Shown one piece after another: positions 7,971 through 16,022 of a stretch of 36,913 nucleotides of DNA. The stretch lies in NCBI RefSeq assembly GCF_028689305.1, contig NZ_JAQTWM010000019.1, positions 13,395-50,307 on the forward strand. The letters run 5' to 3'. The position numbers and the translations under genes are program-made. This DNA comes from Rhodoferax sp. GTDB taxonomy: Bacteria; Pseudomonadota; Gammaproteobacteria; Burkholderiales; Burkholderiaceae_C. Below the pieces are notes generated by a model. The model saw only the letters and a list, made by a program, of their open reading frames with translations, was not told the DNA's origin and did no database searches. Every line of letters begins with the position of its first letter. Positions within the stretch are counted from its first letter, which is position 1.

Positions 7971-8456
7971 TCAGTATTTGACTTTCATTTTCCGCAATTG
8001 TTCCAGCGTGATGGGAGGCATATCGCCACGCTGGCCAATGCCATTCATGTCCCACTGATTACCAGCACCCACCACCCAGGCCTTGAGCACGGTCAGATTG
8101 GCAGCGCGTTCGGCGTCGGTTTCACCCAGATATTTGTACATGTTGCCGGGTTTGCCCTTGGCATACGGGTTGGTGCCGTCATCCAGACGGCGCATGAAAG
8201 CACCGGTGGAGTTGCCGTTCACCAACTGCAACAAATGTTCATAGGTATCAGAACGCGGACCGACCTTGGCCTTTTTGTATTTCTCTTCATCCAGCTTGAA
8301 CTCGGCCATGGAGGGCGCGTCCGCTGAGGCGGCGTGGCACTCGGCACAGTATTTTTTCAACAGGGGGGCCACATCGTTGCGATAGGTCACATCAGCTGCC
8401 ATGGCAGGCAGGGCAATGGCGGCACAGGCCACAGTAGCGAACAGGTTCAGTTTCAT
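7971..8456 (-). CDS. Exported monoheme c-type cytochrome
   Basis: The 161-residue protein has a Sec signal (MKLNLFATVACAAIALPAMA) and one heme motif, CAECH, at residues 37-41 after DVAPLLKKY, with later Met residues as possible distal ligands. It is the last gene of a three-cytochrome operon and is likely periplasmic. The second of two adjacent ATGs is chosen because it gives a 5-nt spacing to the GAGGAG Shine-Dalgarno; the first (8459) and one at 8480 are possible. A strong terminator follows. The redox partner is unknown; the NapC-type neighbour is the obvious donor. Confidence 0.85.
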   Translation of the reverse strand: MKLNLFATVACAAIALPAMAADVTYRNDVAPLLKKYCAECHAASADAPSMAEFKLDEEKYKKAKVGPRSDTYEHLLQLVNGNSTGAFMRRLDDGTNPYAKGKPGNMYKYLGETDAERAANLTVLKAWVVGAGNQWDMNGIGQRGDMPPITLEQLRKMKVKY

Positions 8457-8490
8457 CATCACTCCTCGGTTAAAAATCAATCATTGCTGC

Positions 8491-9081
8491 CTAGTTGGCA
8501 GCCGCTTTCTTGCCAAACAGCTCTGCAGGGCCCGGACCATCCGGTTCCTTGTGCGCAATGGCGAAATGGCATTCGATACAGGTCATGCCTTCAGCCTTGG
8601 CCTTGGCGTGACGCGTTTGTGCTTTGGCGGTTTGCAGCTCCACACTCATCTTGTCAGCACGGTGGCAGCTGCGGCATTGGTGCGAGTCGCTCTCTTTCAT
8701 CTCTTTCCACACCCGCTGCGCCATCACCGCACGTTTGGCTTCAAACTTTTCCTTGGTATCGATGGATGGCGAGATGTAGGTGTAAAAAACATCCTTGGTC
8801 GCCTTGATCTTGGCCAGCACCAGCGGCCCGGGTTCGTGCGGGACATGGCAGTTGGTACAAATGGCACGCACACCGGTGCGGTTGGTATCGTGAATCGTGC
8901 CCTTGTACTCGGCGTAGTTGTAGGACATCTCATGGCAACTCACGCAAAACTCTTCGGTGCTGGTGTAAGCCAACACGTAGGCACCCGAGATGCCCACGGA
9001 GACCGAAAAGATGAACAGCGCGATCGCCAGTCCGATCACCAGCTTCCAGCGCTGGCGCAGTTTTTGGAGAATTCCACTCAT
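8491..9081 (-). CDS. NapC/NirT-family tetraheme cytochrome c (quinol dehydrogenase)
   Basis: The 196-residue protein has one N-terminal membrane anchor (about 13-37) and four CxxCH motifs: CVSCH (46-50), CTNCH (75-79), CRSCH (136-140) and CIECH (168-172). This is the NapC/NirT/NrfH-type layout that takes electrons from quinol and passes them to periplasmic reductases. It lies between two soluble monoheme cytochromes, so together they look like a quinol-to-periplasm relay. No nap or nir catalytic gene is adjacent in this window, so the terminal acceptor is not shown. The operon has an FNR box upstream. Confidence 0.95.
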   Translation of the reverse strand: MSGILQKLRQRWKLVIGLAIALFIFSVSVGISGAYVLAYTSTEEFCVSCHEMSYNYAEYKGTIHDTNRTGVRAICTNCHVPHEPGPLVLAKIKATKDVFYTYISPSIDTKEKFEAKRAVMAQRVWKEMKESDSHQCRSCHRADKMSVELQTAKAQTRHAKAKAEGMTCIECHFAIAHKEPDGPGPAELFGKKAAAN

Positions 9082-9107
9082 TTAAAGCTGCCTGACAAAT
9101 CGACGGC

Positions 9108-9458
9108 TTAACGCGACAAAATGTATCGGACCAGATTTTTGACGGCGGCATCATCCTTGGCTTTGATCTTCTGATGCTCTTCCTTGGCACCATCAATCTC
9201 GATCTGCGGCCCCGTTGTCACATGGGTGAACAGCTTGGCTTCGGCATCGGCCTTGCCTTTGTATTTGGCGGCGGTCTTTTTGTAGGAGGGGCCGTCTTTT
9301 TGCTTGTCCAGCGAATGGCATTTGGTGCATTTGTTGGCCGTCAGCAAGGCTTCAGCAGCGGCAACGTCAACGGCTTGGGCCTGCGCAACCAGAGCACCGC
9401 TGGTCAAACCAACAGCCAACAAAGCACGCAACAAATGGGAGATGTCGATACGGTTCAT
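9108..9458 (-). CDS. Exported class I cytochrome c (c551/c552-like)
   Basis: The 116-residue protein has a signal peptide (to about QAQA, residue 29) and one heme motif, CTKCH, at 44-48 followed by DGPSYKKTAAKYKG, a common class I cytochrome segment. A single Met in the mature region is not obvious in the C-terminal half, so the sixth ligand is uncertain. It is the first gene of the FNR-associated cytochrome operon, followed 26 bp later by the NapC/NirT gene. It is likely a small periplasmic electron shuttle. Confidence 0.88.
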   Translation of the reverse strand: MNRIDISHLLRALLAVGLTSGALVAQAQAVDVAAAEALLTANKCTKCHSLDKQKDGPSYKKTAAKYKGKADAEAKLFTHVTTGPQIEIDGAKEEHQKIKAKDDAAVKNLVRYILSR

Positions 9459-9555
9459 GTGATTCCTCTTCGGTTAACAAAACACTCTTAAAAAAAACTT
9501 AAGGTTTACAGGGGGTGATCCTACTCCCACCTGCGAAGAGTGCGAAGAAAACGGA

Positions 9556-9569
9556 TTGATTTAAATCAA
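9556..9569. promoter_or_regulatory. Perfect FNR/Anr box
   Basis: TTGATTTAAATCAA matches the TTGAT-N4-ATCAA consensus exactly. It lies 98 bp upstream of the first cytochrome ATG (9458) and downstream of the convergent-free end of the thioesterase gene, so it most likely activates the cytochrome operon under oxygen limitation. Confidence 0.8.
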
Positions 9570-9622
9570 AATTCTGTCAATCTGAGAGGCACTGTATCAC
9601 CATGGCCAGGTTTCGCGACAGG

Positions 9623-10084
9623 TCATGCGCCGAAGTTTTCCGGCATCTGGATAGCGACGATTTCACCCTTGGCCGTGGCCACGCCGGCGGCATAGACCGT
9701 GGCCTCCACCACCACCTTGCGGCCCTTGATCTCCTTGATGCGGCCACGAATCTCCAGCGTTTCGGAAATCGGCGTGGGTTTGAGGTAATCCACATGCAGC
9801 GAACCGGTGACAAAACGAAAAGCCGGCAGCGTGTCCATGGCGCGTCCTTCCTGGCGGTACATGGCTGCAGCGGCAGTGCCGGTGCCATGGCAGTCAATCA
9901 GCGAGGCCAGCAGCCCCCCATAAGTGAAGCCCGGCACAGCGGTGTGATAAGGCTCGGGGGTGAAACGGGTCACAGTTTCGTCACCATCCCAATAAGTCTT
10001 GATGCGATGGCCATGGTCATTTTTTGACCCGCAACCATAGCAGTACGACAGGTTTTCGGGGTAGTAGTCTTGAAAGGCTTTCAT
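9623..10084 (-). CDS. PaaI-type hot-dog thioesterase
   Basis: The 153-residue protein fits the acyl-CoA thioesterase family: YCYGCGSKNDHGHRIK at the N-terminus (a Cys/Gly-rich start seen in a subset of these proteins), HTAVPGFTYGGLLASLIDCHGTGTA (the HGG-like active-site helix), then RFVTGSLHVDYLKPTPI and RKVVVEATVYAAG strands. It probably hydrolyses a CoA or similar thioester in the cytoplasm; the substrate is unknown. It stands alone between the FNR-box region and a dispersed repeat. Confidence 0.85.
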   Translation of the reverse strand: MKAFQDYYPENLSYCYGCGSKNDHGHRIKTYWDGDETVTRFTPEPYHTAVPGFTYGGLLASLIDCHGTGTAAAAMYRQEGRAMDTLPAFRFVTGSLHVDYLKPTPISETLEIRGRIKEIKGRKVVVEATVYAAGVATAKGEIVAIQMPENFGA

Positions 10085-10118
10085 GATGTCTCCGGGGATT
10101 GGGAATTCTTGCTTGACG

Positions 10119-10181
10119 AACGCTATGATTTACATAGCTACAAATGCTTTATTTATCTGGGATAGAGCGTGATTTATTGCT
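10119..10181. repeat. Dispersed AT-rich repeat, copy 3
   Basis: This intergenic copy contains GCTATGATTTACATAGCTAC, then TTTATTTATCTGGGATAGAG and a T-rich end. It aligns by eye with 30112-30170 (ATAGCTA, TTTATTTATC, GGG-TAGAG in the same order and spacing). Short AT-rich elements of this kind are common in Comamonadaceae intergenic DNA. Confidence 0.65.
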
Positions 10182-10197
10182 CAATATTCCCCCAAAA

Positions 10198-11604
10198 TCA
10201 ATGGCTCACGTGCAGCTTGGCATGGATCTTCTGGGTGGTGCGCCACACGGCCCATAACACCACTGGCACCAAGGCGCCGGCTGCCATTTCGGGGTTGATC
10301 GGCACACCAGCGGCTTTCAGGGCCTTGCCACCATACAACAGCAGGCTGATCACGTAATACGAGATGGCGGCAATCGACAGCCCCTCCACCGTGCTTTGCA
10401 GGCGCAATTGCAGTTCCTGTCCGCGCGTGAGTTTTTCCAGCAACTGCTGGTTTTGCACCTCGGTGGCAATGTCCACCCGCGTGCGAAGCAGGTCGCTGGT
10501 GCGCGCCACCCGTTCCGACAGCGAGGCCAGCCGCTGCGCCGTGGCCGCCACCGTGGCCATGGCCGGCGAGAGCCGACGCTGCATGAACTCGCCGATGGTC
10601 TGGGTGCCGGGAATGGCCTTTTCACGCAGCTCGGCAATCCGCTGGTTCACCAGCGTGTAGTAGGCCTGGGTGGCGGAAAAACGGTAAATGTTCTCGGCCG
10701 TGGCACGCTCCACCCCAGCCGCCAGGGACACCAGGGTGTCCAGCAGTTCCTGGTCCGAGGCGCTCTTGTGCTCCAGCCGGGCGGTGATGGAAGCCAGCGC
10801 CGCCTCCGAGGCTGACAGCGTCGGCCCCAGCGCCTTGGCCACCGGCAACCCGCGCAGCGCCATCAGGCGGTAGGTTTCCAGCTCCAGCAGGCGAGCACAA
10901 ATGCGCCCGGCGCGGGTCTGGCTGGTGCCTTCGGGGGCGATCACCAGCATGCGCTCGAACCCGTCGGCCTGCAAACGGAACTGCGTCAGTGCCCAAGAAT
11001 GCCCCATGGGGTGGCTGTAACCCTGGCGGTTCGGTGGGTCACTACCCGGCCCGACCGTGGGCGAGTTGCTGCCCATGAGCGACGCCACCACCGTGCGCCC
11101 ACCCAGCCAGGTCACCGCCTGCGTCATCAGTGCAGCGGCATCGTCCAGCGGAGCATTCACCATGGCCAGCTGGATGGCGGCCACCGTGCGCCCGGGGATC
11201 TGGGCCAGCCACTGGGCGCTCACCACCAGACCGGACAACAGATCGGGCTCAGCCGAGCCCAGCACGGCCTGCGCCGGCAGAGGCTGCACGATGGAATAGC
11301 GGGTGAACTCGGTATGGCGCTCCCACTTGACGGTAAAGCCGTTGAGACGCAGGCGCAAAAAATTGCCCAGCAATTGATCGGGCGTCAGCGGCGCCTGACC
11401 CGGCAGGCGGTTGAGGTGGGCACATTCGGCCTCGCGGCTGACACCGTCATTGAGAACGGCCACATACACGATCAGGGCCGGCAGACGGATGCGTGCTGCC
11501 GGTCGGGCGTGAACTTCGTCATGCAGGACGACACGCTGCGGATCGTCCGGCGGCAGCCAGGCAGCGGCGCTTGGCGCCGGATCGGTTGGAGGGGCAATGT
11601 GCAT
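10198..11604 (-). CDS. DUF3422 family membrane-anchored protein
   Basis: The 468-residue protein carries the family hallmark VVLHDEVHARP near residues 25-35. It has long helical stretches in the C-terminal half (Glu/Arg/Leu-rich, about 300-410), and two hydrophobic segments near the end (ISYYVISLLLYGGKALKAAG and MAAGALVPVVLWAVW), so it is probably anchored at its C-terminus. The function of DUF3422 is not established. Architecture with a soluble domain and C-terminal helices recalls CorA-like or septum-associated proteins, but I see no decisive motif. Confidence 0.85.
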   Translation of the reverse strand: MHIAPPTDPAPSAAAWLPPDDPQRVVLHDEVHARPAARIRLPALIVYVAVLNDGVSREAECAHLNRLPGQAPLTPDQLLGNFLRLRLNGFTVKWERHTEFTRYSIVQPLPAQAVLGSAEPDLLSGLVVSAQWLAQIPGRTVAAIQLAMVNAPLDDAAALMTQAVTWLGGRTVVASLMGSNSPTVGPGSDPPNRQGYSHPMGHSWALTQFRLQADGFERMLVIAPEGTSQTRAGRICARLLELETYRLMALRGLPVAKALGPTLSASEAALASITARLEHKSASDQELLDTLVSLAAGVERATAENIYRFSATQAYYTLVNQRIAELREKAIPGTQTIGEFMQRRLSPAMATVAATAQRLASLSERVARTSDLLRTRVDIATEVQNQQLLEKLTRGQELQLRLQSTVEGLSIAAISYYVISLLLYGGKALKAAGVPINPEMAAGALVPVVLWAVWRTTQKIHAKLHVSH

Positions 11605-11745
11605 CCGGCTATTTTGCCGCCAACCTCACTCACTTGTCTCCGCCAAGACAACACACACCGTCAACTTGCCAAGAAAAGAAAAAGGCTGCGCCACCAGAAT
11701 GGTCAAAATGTATTAAAGTCCACTTATATAAAAGGAGACTGAGCC

Positions 11746-12792
11746 ATGAACCCTGTAGCCCTTGCGCGCGCGTCCCGCCCCATCAACCGCACCCGCCGTG
11801 CCTTCCTGGGCACGGGTCTGGCGGCGGGTGCCATGGGTCTGGCGGCCTGGCCTGAAGCCCAATTGCTGGCGCAGCAAATGGTTGATTTTGTCGAAGGTGG
11901 TCCGATGCCCGACATCGCCCCGGTGCAACTGTCACAACATGTCTGGACCATTTATGCCACTGACGGTTTCCCGACGCCGGAGAACCGCGGCATGATGTCC
12001 AACGTCTCCTTTGTTGTCACCAGCGCCGGGGTGGTGATTCTGGACTCTGGCAGCTCCGTGCAGATTGGCCGCATGGCCATCCGCATGATCAAAAAAATCA
12101 CCTCACAACCAGTGGTGGCGGTGTTCAACACCCACTACCACGGTGACCACTGGCTCGGCAACCATGCGTTTGTGGAAGCCTATGGTGAGCAGTTGCCGAT
12201 CTATGCCCTGCCAGGCACGATGGCACAAATCAAGGGGTATGAAGGCAGTCAGTGGCACAGCCTGATGATGCGCTGGACCAACCAGGCCACTGCCGGTACC
12301 AAGATCGTGCCGCCCAATCATGCTGCTGCGAATGGTCAGGTGCTGCAGTTTGGTGAGGTGACGCTGAAACTGCATTTTTTTGGCAAGGCCCACACCGCAG
12401 CGGATTTGAGCATTGAGGTGGTGCCGGACAAGGTGACCGCTGTGGGCGACCTGGCCATGGCCAACCGCATTGCCAACATTGATGACGGCTCTTATCCCGG
12501 CACGTTCAAGTATTTCAAAGAGCTCACTGCTGCCACCGGTGACCAGCTCTGGCTGCCCGGCCACGGCGTTGCCACACGTGACCTGCTGCAAACCTATGGC
12601 AAATTCCTGGCTGGCATCTGGGAACCCTGCCTGCAGGCGGTCAAGGACGGCAAGACCGAATCACAGGCCAAGGCCATGGTGCTGGCCGACCCCCGTGTTG
12701 CCAGCCGGGCCAAGACCATGCAGGGTTTTGATTCAAACATCGGCAAATACACCAGCTTGGCTTATCTGGAAGCTGAGAAAGAAGCGTTCTGA
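11746..12792 (+). CDS. Tat-exported MBL-fold metallo-hydrolase (complete metal site)
   Basis: The 348-residue protein begins with a twin-arginine signal (RTRRAFLGTGLAAGAMG). The MBL metal motif is intact: THYHGDH (H130, H132, D134, H135), followed by GKAHTAAD, AVGDLAMAN and LPGHG, which supply the remaining His/Asp ligands. Related proteins include SoxH-like and PQQ-associated zinc hydrolases; the substrate is unknown. An AAGGAGA Shine-Dalgarno precedes the ATG. A second MBL gene starts 3 bp after its stop, so they form an operon. Confidence 0.9.
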   Translation: MNPVALARASRPINRTRRAFLGTGLAAGAMGLAAWPEAQLLAQQMVDFVEGGPMPDIAPVQLSQHVWTIYATDGFPTPENRGMMSNVSFVVTSAGVVILDSGSSVQIGRMAIRMIKKITSQPVVAVFNTHYHGDHWLGNHAFVEAYGEQLPIYALPGTMAQIKGYEGSQWHSLMMRWTNQATAGTKIVPPNHAAANGQVLQFGEVTLKLHFFGKAHTAADLSIEVVPDKVTAVGDLAMANRIANIDDGSYPGTFKYFKELTAATGDQLWLPGHGVATRDLLQTYGKFLAGIWEPCLQAVKDGKTESQAKAMVLADPRVASRAKTMQGFDSNIGKYTSLAYLEAEKEAF

Positions 12793-12795
12793 ATC

Positions 12796-13734
12796 ATGGG
12801 ACGACGACTGTCCACCTTTTTGACGTTCATGACAGGCGCTTTGGCAGCCTGCCTGACTGCCTTGCCCGCCTGGGCCGTGGAGGTTTCGTTCCAACCGGTC
12901 ACTGACGGCCTTTACGCCTATATTGGTGACTTGGAAGGCCGCAGCTACGACAACGAAGGACTCAATGCCAACATCGGCCTGGTCGTGACCCCCGCCGGAG
13001 CGGTGCTGATCGACAGCGGCGCCAGCTACCAAGGGGCGGGCAAGATTGCCGCCGCCGTGGAAAAGGTCACCAACCAGCCGATCAAATGGGTCATCAACAC
13101 CGGCGGCCAGGATCACCGCTGGCTCGGCAATGGTTACTTCAAGGAACACCAGAGCGACATCATCGCGCACGCCGACGCCCAGGCCGACATGCAAGCCCGC
13201 GCCGGGCAACACATGGAAGGCCTGAAGGTGCTGAAAGAGCGGCTGGCTGGCACTGTCCCCACCCTGCCCACCCGCTTTGTCACCGCTGCGGACACCCGCC
13301 TGGAACTGGGGGGTACCGTGATCGAACTCCAGCACCGCCACGGTGCCCACACCCCCGGCGATACCCTGGTCTGGTTGCCACAAAAGCAGGTGATGTTTGC
13401 CGGTGATGTGGTTTACGTTGACCGCACCCTGGGCCTGATTGATGTGAGCTCAGGCAAACACTGGCTGGAATCGTTTGCCGTACTGGAGGCGCTGCAGCCC
13501 CGCATCATCGTGCCTGGGCATGGCCGCGTCACCGACTTGGCCACGGCACAGGCCCAGACCCGCGACCTGCTGCAGGCTTTGCGTACCCACATGAAAAAAG
13601 CCGTGGACGCCGGCACCGACATCAGTGCTGCGGTCAAGAGTTTTGACGGCAAACCCTTTGCCCATCTGAAACACGCTGACGTGTGGTTGCCACAACTGGC
13701 CAACCACACTTATCTGGAAATGGAACGCGAGTAG
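12796..13734 (+). CDS. Exported MBL-fold protein with altered metal site
   Basis: The 312-residue protein has a Sec signal (to about AWA, residue 27) and the MBL fold order: NANIGLVVTPAGAVLIDSG, then NTGGQDHRWLGN, GAHTPGDTLVWLP, FAGDVVYVD and VPGHGRV. The usual NTHxHxDHxxGN is replaced by NTGGQDHRWLGN, so the HxH pair is missing, while the later His (GAH), Asp (AGD) and His (PGHG) remain. At most one metal of the usual pair could bind normally. It follows the complete MBL gene by 3 bp. It may be a divergent hydrolase, a binding protein or a partner of the first MBL protein. Confidence 0.88.
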   Translation: MGRRLSTFLTFMTGALAACLTALPAWAVEVSFQPVTDGLYAYIGDLEGRSYDNEGLNANIGLVVTPAGAVLIDSGASYQGAGKIAAAVEKVTNQPIKWVINTGGQDHRWLGNGYFKEHQSDIIAHADAQADMQARAGQHMEGLKVLKERLAGTVPTLPTRFVTAADTRLELGGTVIELQHRHGAHTPGDTLVWLPQKQVMFAGDVVYVDRTLGLIDVSSGKHWLESFAVLEALQPRIIVPGHGRVTDLATAQAQTRDLLQALRTHMKKAVDAGTDISAAVKSFDGKPFAHLKHADVWLPQLANHTYLEMERE

Positions 13735-13758
13735 GCCAGCCGCGCGCGCCGCCTGCCG

Positions 13759-14388
13759 TCAGAGGCTGCTGACAAAGGCCTCGACTTCAGGGCGCAATCG
13801 GGGTGGTTTGCCCTTGGACACCGTTCCGATATTGACAAAACATACCGCTTGCTCGTGCGCCTGCAAGCCAAACAACGCCCGCAACTGTGGGCAGGCCAGC
13901 GCCTGCCCGCTGGTCAAACCGGTGCCCAAACCCATGGCGTGCGCTGACAACAAAACATTCTGGATGGCGCAGCCGAGAGACACCAGCCGCTCCGCGTCGC
14001 TGATTTCAAGCTCCCCCGAGCGCGCACGCGCGGCCTCTATGTCCGGGTGACTTCCGGCCAGACGAGCGATCGCCAGCATCAAAAAGGGGGCGCGGTGGGC
14101 TTTCTCACGCGCGTTCTCGACCTGCTCGGTGGTGGCCTGCGGGTCCCGATCCGTCAGCGCCAGACCAAACACCGACGCCAAAACCTCGCGCTTGTCCCCC
14201 GGAACAATGACGAAACGCCAGGGCAGCAGTTGCCCATGGTCTGGTGCCGCCGCCGCTGCATCCAAAATGGTCTGCAATTGTGCCGGACTGGGACCGGGTG
14301 CCACCAACCGTCTGGGTGCCACATGCTGGCGGGAATGAATCAACGCCCTGGCAAATTCAGACATTTCATTGCCGACGGGTAAATTCAT
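13759..14388 (-). CDS. Nitroreductase-family FMN oxidoreductase
   Basis: The 209-residue protein has nitroreductase landmarks: RQHVAPRRLVAPGPS (FMN-binding Arg), LDAAAAAPDHGQLLPWRFVIVPG, SLGCAIQNVLLSAHAMGLGTGLTSG and VNIGTVSKGKPP. These proteins reduce substrates with NAD(P)H using FMN; the substrate here is unknown. The ATG at 14388 is preceded by AGGAG at good spacing; an in-frame ATG at 14490 would add Cys-rich residues from the preceding gene and is rejected. It follows the molybdoenzyme accessory cluster in the same direction with a 56-bp gap holding a hairpin without a U-tract, so it may or may not be co-transcribed. Confidence 0.88.
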   Translation of the reverse strand: MNLPVGNEMSEFARALIHSRQHVAPRRLVAPGPSPAQLQTILDAAAAAPDHGQLLPWRFVIVPGDKREVLASVFGLALTDRDPQATTEQVENAREKAHRAPFLMLAIARLAGSHPDIEAARARSGELEISDAERLVSLGCAIQNVLLSAHAMGLGTGLTSGQALACPQLRALFGLQAHEQAVCFVNIGTVSKGKPPRLRPEVEAFVSSL

Positions 14389-14413
14389 TGGGTTCTCCTT
14401 GCATTGGACACAG

Positions 14414-14431
14414 CTGCTGCTTGAGCAGCAG
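14414..14431. other. Hairpin between accessory cluster and nitroreductase gene
   Basis: CTGCTGC-TTGA-GCAGCAG forms a 7-bp stem with a 4-nt loop. No U-tract follows on the minus strand, so it is not a standard intrinsic terminator. It may be a processing site or chance. Confidence 0.4.
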
Positions 14432-14444
14432 GGGCAAATCTGCC

Positions 14445-14849
14445 TTAATTGGGGTGCTGTATTGTGCCCGCCACAATACCAGCATGCCACTGGGCCGTAT
14501 CCTCCACCGCCTGGGCCAATGGCATGTTGGCCTCAACCCGATCCATGATCAGTCGCTGCAAGATGGCTCCGAGCATGGCCACGTTGTCAGCCATGTAGGG
14601 TTTGAGCTCGGTCAAAAACTGGCAGGTCGGCGGGTCGTACGCGTACGCCGACAAAAAATCATCGAATTTCTTGTCGGTCGCCAAGGCATGACACATGTCA
14701 TAAATCAGGTTGAAACTGCGTGTTTGCTGTGCCTCATCGCTGCCGCCCAGGTTGGATCGCACTTCTTCAGCCAGGTCACGCCGGAAATCAGTCAATGTGT
14801 ATTCGGCATGCGCCTTGACCACATCTTCAGGTGAGAACTCCCATTGCAT
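14445..14849 (-). CDS. Small protein of unknown function, last gene of the molybdoenzyme cluster
   Basis: I do not recognise the family. The 134-residue product is acidic and mostly helical by appearance, with no signal peptide, membrane segment or metal motif: it starts MQWEFSPEDVVKAHAEYTL and includes SFNLIYDMCHALATDKKFDDFL and MADNVAMLGAILQRLIMDRVE. A clear AAGGAG precedes the ATG. The start lies 24 bp after the ferredoxin stop, so it belongs to the same operon. A cytoplasmic accessory role in enzyme maturation is inferred from context only. Confidence 0.75.
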   Translation of the reverse strand: MQWEFSPEDVVKAHAEYTLTDFRRDLAEEVRSNLGGSDEAQQTRSFNLIYDMCHALATDKKFDDFLSAYAYDPPTCQFLTELKPYMADNVAMLGAILQRLIMDRVEANMPLAQAVEDTAQWHAGIVAGTIQHPN

Positions 14850-14873
14850 GTCAAAAACTCCTTGCGAAAATTG

Positions 14874-16022
14874 TCAGTCGCCATCCGGGCCAAAAATAGC
14901 CGCAAATGCGTCTTCATCATCACCACAGATCGTGCAGGTTGTCTGCGGCGTCGGGGACACAAAATACCGGTCACACCGCGAGCAACGTTGCTTGGCCCTG
15001 CTGATCAGGGTCATTGGCGCCAAACCCGGGCGGGCGTCGAAAGACACATGGGCATCGAGCACACGTGGCTGACACACCTCCAGACAGACCTCACAGGCCA
15101 CACATCGATCCGCCTGAAACGTCAGCGCCCAGTCGTGCGGGTTTTGCACAATCTCGATCGCACCCGTCGGACACACCCGAAAACAGGCTTCACAAAGTGT
15201 GCACCCCGACTGCAGGGTGAGTTGCATCGCCGGCAGGCCTTCATGCAACACCACGGTAAAAGCCTGCTCATCCTTGCGCTTGCAAACGATCTGCAACAAC
15301 TCACGTTGATCGGACACCACATAGGCACCGGCACGAATGGCCTTCTCCGGCACAGGGGCCGGCCTGGCGAGCTCTCCAGTGGCCACAAGCTTGGCCCCAC
15401 GGTGACTGAAAAAGCGTCGAAACAGCTGGCGCCGTGAACCCGCCGGGGCGCCGTGGCCAGCCGCCTTATTTGATGCCCCGGACAGGCCCGCATCTTGTAC
15501 CAGGACCGGCATCACCCAATCAGAGTCCAGCCCGCTGGCAGCGCTGTCGGCAAGGCTGGACTCTTTCAGCTGGTCAACGGCATCCAGATTGAGCCTGAGT
15601 TGGGCTTCACCGGTTTTGCCGTGGGAACAATCCGCGCAATGACCGCTACCATGCAAATTGACCGGAATCCGCCGCTTGGCCATGTAAGCCAGCCAGACCG
15701 CATCAACCGCCCCCAGGCAAGGCACAACAGCATCACCCTGGCAACCTGAGGGTCGGCATGCCAGGTGCCAGACCGGCTTTTTAATCGCTTCGCGCAACAA
15801 GTCGATCGGCTTGAAGTCCGGGCTACTCCACGCATTGGTGCGGCAGGCACTGATGCACAAACCACAACTTTGGCAGTGATCAGCCACCAGCGAAGCGCCC
15901 TGATCAGACAGGGTGATGGCGTCATGTGGACAGGCATCCGCACACCGCCGGCATTCACTGTAGCGGTAGCGATAACGGGTACAGCAATTGGCACGAAAGT
16001 CAGGCATCGGCAGGCATCCCAT
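14874..16022 (-). CDS. Multi-cluster 4Fe-4S ferredoxin-like accessory protein
   Basis: The 382-residue cytoplasmic protein contains, in order, an N-terminal Cys-rich ferredoxin unit (C24, C27, C31 and C50, C53, C56, C60), a middle domain with CRPSGCQGDAVVPCLGAVDA and a GHCADC motif, a C-terminal dicluster ferredoxin (C274-C284 and C307-C317, both CxxCxxCxxxC), and a final CxxC...CxxC knuckle (C347, C350, C363, C366) that may bind zinc. Similar middle domains occur in ferredoxins near other anaerobic oxidoreductases. The ATG at 16022 overlaps the previous stop (TGATG); a GTG at 16025 and an ATG at 16007 are alternatives. It may deliver electrons or clusters to the enzyme. Confidence 0.88.
   Translation of the reverse strand: MGCLPMPDFRANCCTRYRYRYSECRRCADACPHDAITLSDQGASLVADHCQSCGLCISACRTNAWSSPDFKPIDLLREAIKKPVWHLACRPSGCQGDAVVPCLGAVDAVWLAYMAKRRIPVNLHGSGHCADCSHGKTGEAQLRLNLDAVDQLKESSLADSAASGLDSDWVMPVLVQDAGLSGASNKAAGHGAPAGSRRQLFRRFFSHRGAKLVATGELARPAPVPEKAIRAGAYVVSDQRELLQIVCKRKDEQAFTVVLHEGLPAMQLTLQSGCTLCEACFRVCPTGAIEIVQNPHDWALTFQADRCVACEVCLEVCQPRVLDAHVSFDARPGLAPMTLISRAKQRCSRCDRYFVSPTPQTTCTICGDDEDAFAAIFGPDGD

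Noticed and set aside
11746-13734. Beta-lactam resistance by the MBL-fold genes
   Set aside because: The motifs fit SoxH- or PQQ-associated hydrolases better, and the second protein lacks the normal metal site; fold alone does not show lactamase activity.
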